A stretch of DNA of 64,000 bases. It comes from Desulfospira joergensenii DSM 10085. Lineage in GTDB: Bacteria > Desulfobacterota > Desulfobacteria > Desulfobacterales > Desulfobacteraceae. Numbering within the stretch: the stretch's first letter is position 1; each line of letters opens with the position of its first letter. Shown here piece after piece: positions 32,602 through 41,626 of the stretch. The notes beneath the pieces are model-generated. The model did no database searches. It saw nothing but the letters and a program-made list of their open reading frames with translations, and was not told the origin of the DNA. The DNA is taken from positions 434,001-498,000 of the forward strand of contig NZ_ATUG01000002.1 in NCBI RefSeq assembly GCF_000420085.1. Direction: 5' to 3'. A program made the position numbers and the translations under genes.

Positions 32602-33432
32602 TTATGGAATTTTCACCTGTTGAAGGAAAGGCCGAATTTTTGCAATAAGCTGGTCAGGCTGTTCTTCAATCACCAGATGCCCTGCATCTGGGATGGGGTG
32701 GAATAACGAGCCTGGGATCATTTCGTGCAAGGTTTCACCTTTATCGATCGGTATCCAGGGGTCTTCACGTCCCCAAAGTATCAAAACAGGCCTGTGAATC
32801 TGATTATACAGGGGTTGCACTTCGTCCGTGTAGCTTGAGTTTGCCTGGGCAATTTGTCGGTAAAAAGCCTCTTTCCCGCCGGGCTCTGTCCAGGGAAGGA
32901 GAATCCTATCAAGGGTCTTGTCTTCTATCGGCGCAAAGGCCGCTGTTTTCACGTAGGCGCGAACGATTGCCTCATGAATATAATCCGGAACGCCTGCAAA
33001 GGCGGCTTCATGCTCATTAACATGTTGAAAAAAGGGTGAACCCCAGGGGGAAATGGCAACCGGGTCAATGAGAACAATTCTATCAAAATTGCGATTATTG
33101 ATAAGGTGGGTCCGGAGAACCGTTGTTCCCCCGAAATCGTGTCCAATAATGGCGGGGCTTTCCAGCCCCCAGTGATCTATAAGCTGATCCAGCACCTGGT
33201 TTTGAACGGCCAGGGATACATCCCCAGGAGATTTATCCGACTGACCGTAGCCAATGAGATCATAATAATAAACAGAAAAGTCTTTTGATAACGATTTTTT
33301 AAGATGGCGTAAGTTGAATGAAGACCAGGGTGTGCCGTGGACAAGAATCACCGGAGGGCCTTCTCCTGATACTCCGTATCTTACAATACGTCCTTCGAAA
33401 TCGTAGGACTCGGGTAATTTCCATTCGGTCAT
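32602..33432 (-). CDS. alpha/beta hydrolase, epoxide hydrolase/haloalkane dehalogenase-like
   Basis: This 276-residue hydrolase has the oxyanion motif VHGTPWSS (residues 31-38) and the nucleophile elbow IGHDFGG with Asp99. An Asp nucleophile rather than Ser points to the haloalkane dehalogenase or epoxide hydrolase branch. The catalytic His lies in DAGHLVIEEQP near the C-terminus. ATG 33432 is preceded by AGGAGG; the longer frame was rejected. The substrate is unknown. It is on the same strand as the thioesterase upstream, 120 bases away. Confidence 0.87.
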   Translation of the reverse strand: MTEWKLPESYDFEGRIVRYGVSGEGPPVILVHGTPWSSFNLRHLKKSLSKDFSVYYYDLIGYGQSDKSPGDVSLAVQNQVLDQLIDHWGLESPAIIGHDFGGTTVLRTHLINNRNFDRIVLIDPVAISPWGSPFFQHVNEHEAAFAGVPDYIHEAIVRAYVKTAAFAPIEDKTLDRILLPWTEPGGKEAFYRQIAQANSSYTDEVQPLYNQIHRPVLILWGREDPWIPIDKGETLHEMIPGSLFHPIPDAGHLVIEEQPDQLIAKIRPFLQQVKIP

Positions 33433-33552
33433 TAAATCCTCCTGTTCCCGGATCAGCAATTGTACAGGCCCGGATATCATTCATATACCATAGGATCAGA
33501 TTTTGAATTGTCACTTTTTCACATTTTTAGACCGGACCCTTTTTTCTCTATT

Positions 33553-33960
33553 CTATTCTTTTAATTCCAGGCATTTTTCCTGAATATGATCCGGAAGAAG
33601 GCAACCTTTCCTTTTGATCCGGTCAAGATGAACCCCCAGCAATTCCGAAGTCGCTACTTCTTTTTCCGTTTCCGCATTGTACATGATATGCAGAAAACGG
33701 ATGGTTTTCTCTGTGGTCTCCAATATCCTGGATCGGATCAGAAGCAGTTCCCCGGCAAGGACTTCTGATTTATACTTTGTTGTCTGTTCTATGGCGGCCA
33801 TTCCCCTGTTTTTTTCCCGGATGTAGGTGCTTGTGATCCCGATGGCTGAGAACAGGTGCCATGTGGCTTCGTCAAATTTTGCCGTATACCACTGAACATT
33901 CATATGATCCATATGGTCTAATTGGTTTGGATATACAACGCCTCTATAGGTTTCAATCAT
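33553..33960 (-). CDS. acyl-CoA thioesterase (4HBT fold)
   Basis: This 135-residue hot-dog-fold protein has the 4-hydroxybenzoyl-CoA thioesterase-type opening GVVYPNQLDHMDHMNVQWY, with an Asp-His pair in the active-site region. The conserved AAIEQTTKYKSEVLAGELL strand follows. It probably hydrolyses a short or aromatic acyl-CoA. The gene stands between the hydrolase and the aminotransferase, with a 216-base gap upstream, so it may have its own promoter. Confidence 0.85.
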   Translation of the reverse strand: MIETYRGVVYPNQLDHMDHMNVQWYTAKFDEATWHLFSAIGITSTYIREKNRGMAAIEQTTKYKSEVLAGELLLIRSRILETTEKTIRFLHIMYNAETEKEVATSELLGVHLDRIKRKGCLLPDHIQEKCLELKE

Positions 33961-34176
33961 GGGCGGCTCCCGGATTTATCCCCAGCAGGTTGATGGGCGG
34001 CCATTGATATGATCCCAAATCTCTCAGACAGCCCCTTTGAACGATATCCTTTTAAAATACTAAGGTTATCCAGTCAAAGCCATATCAGCATTAAAAAACA
34101 TTGTAAAGCCGTTGACCGCCCTATTTATTTCACGGGGGTATTTTCCGGGTTGCCCGTCTGGAAGAGGGGGGCTGGG
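33961..34176. other. intergenic region, no gene recognised
   Basis: About 215 bases between the aminotransferase stop and the thioesterase start. Short frames exist but none resembles a known protein. Confidence 0.4.
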
Positions 34177-35325
34177 TTAGATCCTGTTTTTATAAAAAGA
34201 GCAGAACCGGGTAACGCCCTCCTGGATATCATCAAGGCTGGTGCAGAATGAAAACCGGATGAATTTATCTGAATCTTTGCCAAAGGTCAGGCCCGGAGCG
34301 ACAGCCACTTTCTTTTCCCGGAGCAGTGCCTTGGCAAATTCATAGGATTCGAGACCGGATTCGGCCACATTGACCAGCAGGTAAAATGCCCCCCTGGGCC
34401 TGGAAAATTCAAATCCTTCCCTTGTGAGGATATCCAGCATGAGATCCCGCCGCTGGCCATAAGCCTTTGCCATTTGATCCACACAGTCCTGGGGGCCGTT
34501 CAAAGCAGCCTCGGCTGCTTTCTGGGAAATGGCCGATGCGCAGGAAACGTAGGGCTCCAGCAGCTTGTTCATCTGGGAAACGATCTTTTTGGGGGCGCAG
34601 TAATACCCCACCCGCCATCCGGTCATGGCATAGGATTTAGACATGCCGAAAATAGAGATCACGTGATCGTCCGGGTCAAATAAAAGAGGGGAGACATGCT
34701 CACCGTCAAACACGATCTTGTCATAGACCTCATCGGAAATGATATAGATGTCGTGCTTTTTGGCAAAGGCCACAAGGTCTTGGATGGTCTCCCGGGAATA
34801 GACACTTCCGGTGGGGTTGGACGGGGTGTTGATAACAATAACCCGTGTTTTTTTTGTGACCAGGGGCTCAAGATCCTCGACTTTCGGCTCGAAATTGTTT
34901 TTCTCCTTCAGGGGATAGATAACCGGAACCCGGTCCGTGGACACCACCTGCATATAGTAGTTGGGCCAGCCCGGATCGGATAAAAGTACCTCATCCCCTG
35001 CATTGGTGCATGCCGTGACTGCCTGAACCAGCGCAAATACGGAGCCGGGGCTGATGCCGATCTGCTCCAGGTCAGGATTGAGCCCGTCCCGGACAAGCCG
35101 GTTAAGAACGGCCTTTCGCAGGGACTTGAGACCGCTGTTGGCGGTATATTTGGTAAACCCGTCCCGGATGGCTTTGCATCCGGCATCCATAATATGTTCC
35201 GGGGTCTGAAAACTGGGCTCCCCCAGTTCCATGTGAATGACATTGTCCATTTCAGCGGCAAGATCCATGATGACACGGATGCCGGAACGGGGCATCCTGT
35301 CCAGGGATTGGTTCAATGCTCTCAT
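34177..35325 (-). CDS. PLP-dependent aminotransferase (class I/II)
   Basis: This 382-residue fold-type I aminotransferase has substrate-entry motif HMELGEPSFQTP and INTPSNPTGSVYS. The Asp lies in ISDEVYDKIVF and the PLP lysine in FGMSKSYAMTGWRVGY near residue 232. A C-terminal Arg is in FIRFSFCTS. Family alone does not fix the amino donor. It lies 48 bases downstream of the KDG kinase gene on the same strand and probably belongs to that operon, where it could remove the amino group of an imported amino-sugar acid or make alanine from pyruvate (inference). Confidence 0.88.
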   Translation of the reverse strand: MRALNQSLDRMPRSGIRVIMDLAAEMDNVIHMELGEPSFQTPEHIMDAGCKAIRDGFTKYTANSGLKSLRKAVLNRLVRDGLNPDLEQIGISPGSVFALVQAVTACTNAGDEVLLSDPGWPNYYMQVVSTDRVPVIYPLKEKNNFEPKVEDLEPLVTKKTRVIVINTPSNPTGSVYSRETIQDLVAFAKKHDIYIISDEVYDKIVFDGEHVSPLLFDPDDHVISIFGMSKSYAMTGWRVGYYCAPKKIVSQMNKLLEPYVSCASAISQKAAEAALNGPQDCVDQMAKAYGQRRDLMLDILTREGFEFSRPRGAFYLLVNVAESGLESYEFAKALLREKKVAVAPGLTFGKDSDKFIRFSFCTSLDDIQEGVTRFCSFYKNRI

Positions 35326-35373
35326 AAAACGATCCTTCTTATATAAAAAAAATTATTTGGTTAATATTCCAGG

Positions 35374-36399
35374 CTATCTCTGGTCCCGCCCTTTTGCCCC
35401 GAGGGCAAGGGCCTGGATTTCGTCCAGGGAGGCCCTGAGAAAGTCTCCGGGGATGGAATGTTTAAGGGCCGAGGCTGCCGCGGCAAAGGTGATGGTCTCC
35501 AGACTGTCCCCTGTCCGATTCAATCCATGGAACAGACCGGCCGTGAGGGCATCCCCCCCGCCGATGCGGTCCACAATGTTCTCGATGTCAAAAATCGGTG
35601 ACACCCACATGTCGTTCCCGGTGGCCAGGACCGCGGCAATGGCCTGGTGGTCAGCGGAGAAGGTTCTCCGGACCGTGGTTGCGATGCGCTTCACTCCGGG
35701 CCAGGTTTGGAAAACTTCATCCACCAGTTGCCGGTAATTTTCAGGGTTTTCTGTGATGTCGGATTCATTGACCCTGCGGGTCAGGCCGAGACAGGACTGG
35801 TAGTGGCCTTCATTGGCTATCAGGACATCCACATATTCCATCATCTTTCGGTAGACCTCCACATGGGGGTGTCCGTACTGCCAGAGGGCCGCCCTGAAGT
35901 TCAGGTCGCAGGACACGGTCAGTCCCATATGCCTGGCTGTTTTCATGGCCTCCAGGGTGAGTTGCATGGCCGTTTCGGAGATGGCCGGGGTAATGCCGGA
36001 GGTGTGAAACCAGTCCCGGTCGGCAAACAATTCCTTCCAGTCAAAGGTGCCGGGTTCGGCCCCGGCCATACAGGAATCGGCACGGTCATAGATCACCCTG
36101 GCCGGCCGGTGATTGGATCCGGCCTCCACAAAATAGAGGCCCAGCCTGCCGGGAACCATGGATATCCTTGAGGTATCGACCCCGTGCCTGCGAAGCTCGG
36201 AAATTACATTCCTGCCCAGATCATTTTCCGGCAGAACCGTGATAAAGGATGCGTCTTCGCCCAGACAGGAGAGACCCACGGCAACATTGGCCTCTGCCCC
36301 TGCCATACTGGTTTCCAGCATGGGGGACTGGAAAAGCCGCTCATGGCCCGGGGACTTGAGTCTCAGCATGATTTCACCGAGCATTGCATATCTTGTCAT
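35374..36399 (-). CDS. kdgK: 2-dehydro-3-deoxygluconokinase (PfkB family)
   Basis: This 341-residue PfkB sugar kinase has the N-terminal GGE-like AGAEANVAVGLSCLGEDASF motif near residue 35 and the C-terminal signature DRIGGGDALTAGLFHGL near residue 286 with the catalytic Asp. The overall length and the FHTSGITPAISE segment match 2-keto-3-deoxygluconate kinases. It would phosphorylate KDG to KDPG, the substrate of the adjacent aldolase 19 bases upstream. Other PfkB sugars cannot be excluded without that context. Confidence 0.88.
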   Translation of the reverse strand: MTRYAMLGEIMLRLKSPGHERLFQSPMLETSMAGAEANVAVGLSCLGEDASFITVLPENDLGRNVISELRRHGVDTSRISMVPGRLGLYFVEAGSNHRPARVIYDRADSCMAGAEPGTFDWKELFADRDWFHTSGITPAISETAMQLTLEAMKTARHMGLTVSCDLNFRAALWQYGHPHVEVYRKMMEYVDVLIANEGHYQSCLGLTRRVNESDITENPENYRQLVDEVFQTWPGVKRIATTVRRTFSADHQAIAAVLATGNDMWVSPIFDIENIVDRIGGGDALTAGLFHGLNRTGDSLETITFAAAASALKHSIPGDFLRASLDEIQALALGAKGRDQR

Positions 36400-36418
36400 G
36401 GTATCCTCCTTGGGGGCC

Positions 36419-37360
36419 TTATTTTTCTATCAGTTGAATCCTAAAACCGCCTGGCCTGCCCGCCAGGACCACAGAGGTTTCATCTTTGGATTCTAGTTCA
36501 ACCAGCTCGGTATCGGCTTGAATGGACTGGTTTTTGAGCCACATGGCCCCGCGCTTGATGTTGTTGCAGGCAATGCGGATTTTGCCAGAAAGATTGCTGT
36601 CCCCGTCTTCCAGGGCGCGCAGCGCTGTCAGGCCTGACCGGGGAAGTGTAAACACCCGGGACAGGGTGTCCAGAAGGTCGGCATCCTGATTTTTGCCGCA
36701 AACATTAAGTTCCAGCCCGGAAAATTCAAATCCATGGAGCAGGGCCATGGCTTCCCGGGCATTTTGTGTGATCCGGGAAAAATCGCCTTCCCGGATGATC
36801 TCATTTTTGGCAATCCAGGTTCCGCCGACGGCCAGTACTTCGCCGCACCGCACGTAGTCGGAGATGTTTTCAGGGGTGATTCCGCCCAGGGGCAGGAACC
36901 GGATCCGGTTTTTGAAGGGGGCGGCCATGGACTTGAGGCCGTCGATGCCTCCGCTGAACTGTGCCGGAAAAAATTTGAGTACGGACAGGCCGGCTTCAAT
37001 GGCCAGTTCGATTCCGGAAGGACTGTCGATTCCGGGGATGATCAGTATGCCAGCATCGAGACAATACCGGACAATCCTGGGATTGTACCCCGGGGACACC
37101 ATGTATCCTGCACCTGCGTCCCGGGCCTGTTCGACCTGATCCGGGGTAAGCACGGTTCCGGCCCCGACCATCATCTCTGGAAAGGCCTTGCGTACTGCGT
37201 GGATGGCATCACATGCGCAGGGAGTGCGCAGGGTGATTTCCATGGCGGCAATACCGCCTTTTCTCAGGGCTTCTGCCACGGGTACAGCATCTTCAAGCCT
37301 ATCAATTTCTACAACGGGGAAAATTCCTGCAGCCTCAATGGCATTTAAAATATCCTGCAT
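36419..37360 (-). CDS. KDPG/4-hydroxy-2-oxoglutarate aldolase with VOC-like C-terminal extension
   Basis: This 313-residue protein has a full class I KDPG aldolase in residues 1 to about 210. Glu41 lies in MEITLRT, GAGTVLTPDQV follows, and the Schiff-base Lys129 is in LSVLKFFPAQ. The remaining 100 residues (about 213-313, FSGLELNVCGKN and onward to AGRPGGFRIQLIEK) resemble the glyoxalase/VOC-like tail found on some long aldolases. It cleaves KDPG to pyruvate and glyceraldehyde-3-phosphate. It sits between the ABC transporter and KDG kinase genes, completing an Entner-Doudoroff-type lower branch. Confidence 0.88.
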   Translation of the reverse strand: MQDILNAIEAAGIFPVVEIDRLEDAVPVAEALRKGGIAAMEITLRTPCACDAIHAVRKAFPEMMVGAGTVLTPDQVEQARDAGAGYMVSPGYNPRIVRYCLDAGILIIPGIDSPSGIELAIEAGLSVLKFFPAQFSGGIDGLKSMAAPFKNRIRFLPLGGITPENISDYVRCGEVLAVGGTWIAKNEIIREGDFSRITQNAREAMALLHGFEFSGLELNVCGKNQDADLLDTLSRVFTLPRSGLTALRALEDGDSNLSGKIRIACNNIKRGAMWLKNQSIQADTELVELESKDETSVVLAGRPGGFRIQLIEK

Positions 37361-37385
37361 TCAAACTCCTTGTTTTTCATATAAA

Positions 37386-38120
37386 TCAATCATATGCAAT
37401 CTGTGTCATGAATCTTTTTGTCCGCTCGTGCTTTGGATTTTTAATGAGCTCTTCGGGATGATTCTCTTCCACGATATGGCCTTCGTCCATGAAGATCATC
37501 CTGTCGGCGGCATGCCGGGCAAAGTTCATCTCATGGGTCACCACCAGCATGGTCATATTGGACCGGGACAGGTCCTTGAGAATATCAATGACCCCTCCTG
37601 TGAGTTCCGGGTCCAGGGCAGATGTGGGCTCATCAAACAGCATAACTTTGGGCTCCATGGCCAGTGCCCTGGCAATGGCGGCCCGCTGCTGCTGCCCGCC
37701 GGACAGCCTGCCCGGATAGACATCCACCTTCTCCTCAATCCCCACCTTGGCCAGCAAAGATTTTGCAAGCTCCTTGGACGGCTCCAGATCCATGTGGCGG
37801 ACCTTGGTCAGGGGAATGGTGATGTTTTCAAGAATGGTGAGATGGGGAAAGAGGTTGAAACTCTGGAAGACCATCCCGATCCTGCGGCGGAGATCAATCA
37901 TATCCGTTTGCGGGTCCTGGACCTCTGTCCCGTCCACGAAGATCCGGCCGGATTCGATTTTTTCCAGGCCGTTGAGGCAGCGCAGAAGGGTGGATTTTCC
38001 CGAACCGCTCGGTCCTGCAAAGACAACGGTTTCTCCGATATTGACATCAAAACTGATTCCCTTGAGTACTTCGAGGGAACCGAACTTCTTATGAAGGTTG
38101 TTCACGGAAATAATAGGCAT
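37386..38120 (-). CDS. polar amino acid-type ABC transporter ATP-binding protein
   Basis: This 244-residue ABC ATPase has Walker A GPSGSGKST (residues 34-42), the signature LSGGQQQR near 136 and Walker B VMLFDEPTSALDP near 160. The H-loop is VVTHEM. It is most similar in style to GlnQ/HisP of the polar amino acid family. ATG 38120 is chosen from MPIISVNNLHKKFG; longer frames add an unlikely leader. It energises the two permeases at 38137 and 38797. Confidence 0.92.
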   Translation of the reverse strand: MPIISVNNLHKKFGSLEVLKGISFDVNIGETVVFAGPSGSGKSTLLRCLNGLEKIESGRIFVDGTEVQDPQTDMIDLRRRIGMVFQSFNLFPHLTILENITIPLTKVRHMDLEPSKELAKSLLAKVGIEEKVDVYPGRLSGGQQQRAAIARALAMEPKVMLFDEPTSALDPELTGGVIDILKDLSRSNMTMLVVTHEMNFARHAADRMIFMDEGHIVEENHPEELIKNPKHERTKRFMTQIAYD

Positions 38121-38136
38121 GGTTTTTCCTTGGATT

Positions 38137-38796
38137 CTACTTGTCCTTTTCAATGATCCGTTGTTCAAGATGGGCCGCAAGCCGGAGGACCGGGTAACAT
38201 AAAACAATGTAAAATACCGATAATACGGCAAAGGTCACTAAAGGTTCCATGTTGGACTGCATCTGCACCCGGGCCACCCGGGTCAGTTCGATCAGGGCGA
38301 TGATGGAGACAACCGAGGTGTCTTTGATATGCAGGACCGCCTGCCCGGCCAGGGGAGGCAGGGTCAGCTGCATGGCCTGGGGGACGATCACGTACCGCAT
38401 CCGCTGCCAGGTGGTCATGGCCAATGCCTTGGAGGCCTCGTGCTGAACCTTTGGTATGGATACCAGGGCCCCGCGGACGATTTCCGAAACATAGGCCCCG
38501 GTATGAAGGGTCAGGGCCAGGATGGCCGTGGTCATGGCAGACATCCGCATTCCGAAAAAAGGCATCACGTAAAAGAGAAAAAAGAGGATCATGAGAAAGG
38601 GCAGACCGCGCATGCAGTCCACATATATTTTTAGCACCTGGGAGAGAATCAGGGTTTTAAAAAAGCGGATCACCCCAACTAAACTGCCGAAAACAGCAGC
38701 GCATGCAAAGCCGGCAAGGGCAAGGGTGATGGTTACGGGCAGTCCTTTTTTCGCCAGCAGCAGGGTCAGGTTTCCCACCATATTGAACATATCCAT
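38137..38796 (-). CDS. amino acid-type ABC transporter permease
   Basis: This 219-residue membrane protein has the HisM/GlnP-type permease signature (VSEIVRGALVSIPKVQHEASKAL and the loop RMRYVIVPQAMQLTLPPLAGQ) and about five helices. Its start abuts the stop of the upstream permease gene with no gap. It forms a heterodimer with that permease. Confidence 0.9.
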   Translation of the reverse strand: MDMFNMVGNLTLLLAKKGLPVTITLALAGFACAAVFGSLVGVIRFFKTLILSQVLKIYVDCMRGLPFLMILFFLFYVMPFFGMRMSAMTTAILALTLHTGAYVSEIVRGALVSIPKVQHEASKALAMTTWQRMRYVIVPQAMQLTLPPLAGQAVLHIKDTSVVSIIALIELTRVARVQMQSNMEPLVTFAVLSVFYIVLCYPVLRLAAHLEQRIIEKDK

Positions 38797-39456
38797 TTAC
38801 CACCTCCTCATCTTGTTCTCCATAAAGGAGGAACCGTAGATCAGGGTCAGAATAATCACAAGATAGAGGACCATGGCCGGAAGAAAGGCCTCAAGGGGCC
38901 GGAATGTGGTGGCCTGGGTTACGGCGGCGGCCTTGGTCAGATCAATGAGCCCCATGACCGAAACAAGGGCTGAATCTTTGACCAGGTAGGATCCCTGGCC
39001 CACCAGGGGCGGGAGGATGTTCCGGAAGGCCTGGGGCAGGATAACGTACCTCATTTTCTGGCCGTAGGACATGGCCAGGGAGTCGGCCGCCTCGTACTGG
39101 GTCTGGTGAATGGACTCGATCCCGGCTCTTATGATCTCACCGGCATAGGCTCCGGAGTTCAGGGTCAGGGCAAACACACCCACCAGAAACGCCGGGAGAA
39201 TGATACCGAATTCCGGCAGCCCGAAGAACAGAAAGTAGATTTGAACCAGAAGGGGTGTGGAGCGGATAAATTCCACATATAGCCCCATGGCCCGTTTCAG
39301 CCATGTCCTGTGGGACAACCGGGCCAGGGCCACGGCCACACCCCATATAATGGCACAGCACATGCTGACCACTGAAATCAGGATCGTGTTTTCCAGGCCG
39401 ATCAGAATATCCGGAAGGTATTCGATCATGATATTGTAATTAAAATTGTAATCCAT
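38797..39456 (-). CDS. amino acid-type ABC transporter permease
   Basis: This 219-residue membrane protein has the family signature AGEIIRAGIESIHQTQYEAADSL and the EAA-type loop KMRYVILPQAFRNILPPLVGQ. It is the first permease gene after the binding protein; a perfect stem-loop separates the two. It is a paralogue of the following permease. Confidence 0.9.
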   Translation of the reverse strand: MDYNFNYNIMIEYLPDILIGLENTILISVVSMCCAIIWGVAVALARLSHRTWLKRAMGLYVEFIRSTPLLVQIYFLFFGLPEFGIILPAFLVGVFALTLNSGAYAGEIIRAGIESIHQTQYEAADSLAMSYGQKMRYVILPQAFRNILPPLVGQGSYLVKDSALVSVMGLIDLTKAAAVTQATTFRPLEAFLPAMVLYLVIILTLIYGSSFMENKMRRW

Positions 39457-39490
39457 TTTTTCAGGCCGGATAAAGTTTTATTATTTTTCA

Positions 39491-39510
39491 GGCGGGTGAG
39501 ATCACCCGCC
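39491..39510 (-). other. stem-loop between binding-protein and permease genes
   Basis: GGCGGGTGA-GA-TCACCCGCC is a perfect nine-bp stem with a two-base centre. On the coding minus strand no T tract follows. It probably protects the binding-protein mRNA or reduces read-through into the permease genes. Confidence 0.6.
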
Positions 39511-39540
39511 CGATATTTTTTCAATCAACGCAAGACAGGA

Positions 39541-40344
39541 TCAGGGGTGCAGGTTCCAGTCGGGTTCCCAGTCCTTGCCCAGCCATTTCTTGTAGATCTC
39601 ATCGTATTCTCCGGTTCTCATGATGGTGGCAAAGTAGAGGTCAAGCCAGTTTTTCATCCGGTAGGATTCAAAGTCCGGGCGGGCCGCATAGGCGTAGGCA
39701 TCCGGCTGCATATTGCCTGTAAGGACCTTTGCTCCAGGGATCTTTTTGGCAAATCCCATGACGATGAGTTCATCATTCAAAACAGCATCCACACGGCCGT
39801 CTTTCAGGGCCTTGAGCTGGTCTCCGTCGAGTTCATAGGTAACCAGCTTGGCCTTGGGCAGTTTGGCCTTGGCAACGGCGGCTCCTATGGCGCCGGCAAT
39901 GGCACAGACTTTCACCCCAGGCTTGTTGAGATCTTCCCAGTTGACAAATTGTTTGTCTTTGGCAACGGCAAATGTCCCGGTCATAAGCCAGGGATGGGCA
40001 AAGACAACCTTGGTGGCCCGTTCCATTGTGGCAGACATGCGGGCGCCGATAATATCAATCCTGCCGGACAGGAGCGCAGGGATCAATCCGCCCCAGGCCA
40101 TGTCTGCAACCTCAACCTCGACTCCCATGTATTCGCCCAGCTTGTTCATCAGGTCGATCTCCAGACCTTCGGGTTCCCCCTTGTCATTGCGGTAGGCAAA
40201 GGGAGGGGCTGCCAGGGTGGTGCCGATAACAATCTTACCCTCTTTTTTAATCTTTTCAAGAAGATCCTGCCCTGCTCCTGCCGTAACGGCCGTGCAAAGG
40301 ATCAATGCCATCATCAACGCCATTGTTTTCCATACTTTAAACAT
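39541..40344 (-). CDS. polar amino acid-type ABC transporter substrate-binding protein
   Basis: This 267-residue periplasmic protein has a signal peptide (MALMMALILCTAVTAGAGQ) and the family-3 pattern. GKIVIGTTLAAPPFAYRNDKGEPEGLEIDL is the N-terminal signature in substance, WGGLIPALLSGRIDII follows, and KDGRVDAVLNDELIV is the late segment. ATG 40344 follows AAGGAG. Family-3 proteins usually bind amino acids; here the operon partners (KDG kinase, KDPG aldolase, aminotransferase) suggest an amino-sugar acid or hydroxylated amino acid. Confidence 0.9.
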   Translation of the reverse strand: MFKVWKTMALMMALILCTAVTAGAGQDLLEKIKKEGKIVIGTTLAAPPFAYRNDKGEPEGLEIDLMNKLGEYMGVEVEVADMAWGGLIPALLSGRIDIIGARMSATMERATKVVFAHPWLMTGTFAVAKDKQFVNWEDLNKPGVKVCAIAGAIGAAVAKAKLPKAKLVTYELDGDQLKALKDGRVDAVLNDELIVMGFAKKIPGAKVLTGNMQPDAYAYAARPDFESYRMKNWLDLYFATIMRTGEYDEIYKKWLGKDWEPDWNLHP

Positions 40345-40421
40345 CAAATTCTCCTTATCAATTATGGGTTCGTCGGACAAAAGCACCTTGTCCGAAAAAT
40401 AAAAGCAAAATCGATGAAAAT

Positions 40422-41261
40422 TCATACGATTTTGCTGTGTAATGCCCGTTTTACCTTGTCCAGCCTGGAGAAACCGGTTTTCCCGAGAAGGCGCATGGCC
40501 ACCCCCACAAACAGAACATCCAGAACGGCAAGCTGCATGAGACGCCCCACCATGGGGGCAAGTCTCAGGGCCACTTCCCTGGAAGAGACGCAAAGGGGAA
40601 TGTCGCAGTGAGAGGCCAGGGGCGAAGCCTTTTTCCCCAGGATGCCCAGGACTTTTGCACCCGAAGCCCGGGCGATTTCAGCAGATTCAATAATATCTTT
40701 TGTGGCGCCTGAGTGGGAAATTACCACCACCACGGCAGACTCATCCAATTGGGTGGCACTCATCACCTGCATGTGGGAATCCGCATAGGCCACGCAGGGA
40801 ACGCCGAGGCGGAAGAATTTATGATGGGCGTCGTGGGCGACAACCCCGGACCCGCCCATGCCGTAGAATTCCCACCGCTTTGCCCCGGCCAAGATGTTTA
40901 CGGCTTTGTCCAGAAGAGCCCTGTCCATGCCTCGATCCATATTGCTTACAGCTTCGGATACCGAGCCCATGATATTGGTAAAAATGGTTTCAATGGAATC
41001 CGACGGGGTGATATCTTCGAGAATGGCATCCATGACCGGTTTGGATGCGGCCAGCTTCAGTTTGAGTTCGGAAACCCCCTTGAGACCGATTTTTTTACAA
41101 AACCGGATCACCGTGGGATCGCTCACCCCGGCCCGCTTTGAGACATCGGTAATGGACGCGTTCATGACAAAATCAGGGCTGGCAAAGACAAGATCGGCCA
41201 CCTTCTGTTCCGACTTGCGCATACCGTCTCTTTGGATACGAATTTCTTTAAAGATATCCAT
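40422..41261 (-). CDS. RpiR/MurR-family regulator (HTH plus SIS)
   Basis: This 279-residue regulator has an N-terminal RpiR helix-turn-helix (MNASITDVSKRAGVSDPTVIRFCKKIGLKG in substance, residues 35-65). A SIS sugar-phosphate domain (about 120-250) carries the FYGMGGSGVVAHDAHHKF and VVVISHSGATKDIIES motifs. ATG 41261 is preferred over a TTG at 41309. RpiR regulators sense phosphosugars; KDG-phosphate is an attractive ligand given kdgK and the KDPG aldolase downstream in the same operon. Confidence 0.9.
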   Translation of the reverse strand: MDIFKEIRIQRDGMRKSEQKVADLVFASPDFVMNASITDVSKRAGVSDPTVIRFCKKIGLKGVSELKLKLAASKPVMDAILEDITPSDSIETIFTNIMGSVSEAVSNMDRGMDRALLDKAVNILAGAKRWEFYGMGGSGVVAHDAHHKFFRLGVPCVAYADSHMQVMSATQLDESAVVVVISHSGATKDIIESAEIARASGAKVLGILGKKASPLASHCDIPLCVSSREVALRLAPMVGRLMQLAVLDVLFVGVAMRLLGKTGFSRLDKVKRALHSKIV

Positions 41262-41311
41262 TTGCTGTGGTTTCCCCCTTTTCAGATGAACAAGAAAAAA
41301 ATTATTCAAAT

Positions 41312-41332
41312 TTATGTAGAATTACAACATAA
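41312..41332. promoter_or_regulatory. palindrome upstream of rpiR, candidate operator
   Basis: A 21-base palindrome with perfect arms TTATGT and ACATAA lies 50 bases before the RpiR start in a strongly AT-rich promoter region (41262-41626, otherwise without a gene). It is a natural candidate for RpiR autoregulation. Confidence 0.5.
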
Positions 41333-41626
41333 TATTTTTATTCAGGTCAAGCTTTAAATTAAAAATTTATTAAAAATATTATAACTATCTAAAATAAATA
41401 ATTTTATAAGAAATAAATATTTTTGTATTTTTTCTACAAAAAGAAAATGTTTTTTGATCTAGGATGGAATTTCAGTCTTGAGTCATAGGAGAGGGAGTTG
41501 TTTAAAGATTTTACAAAGAAGAGTTCGGTCTGAAGCAGCTCCGCCTTTGTTTTCATAAATTTTTATGCACTGTTGGGGTTAAATCTGGACCGGAATATAG
41601 GCAGGCAGTTTTTTGGCAGGCAAGGA

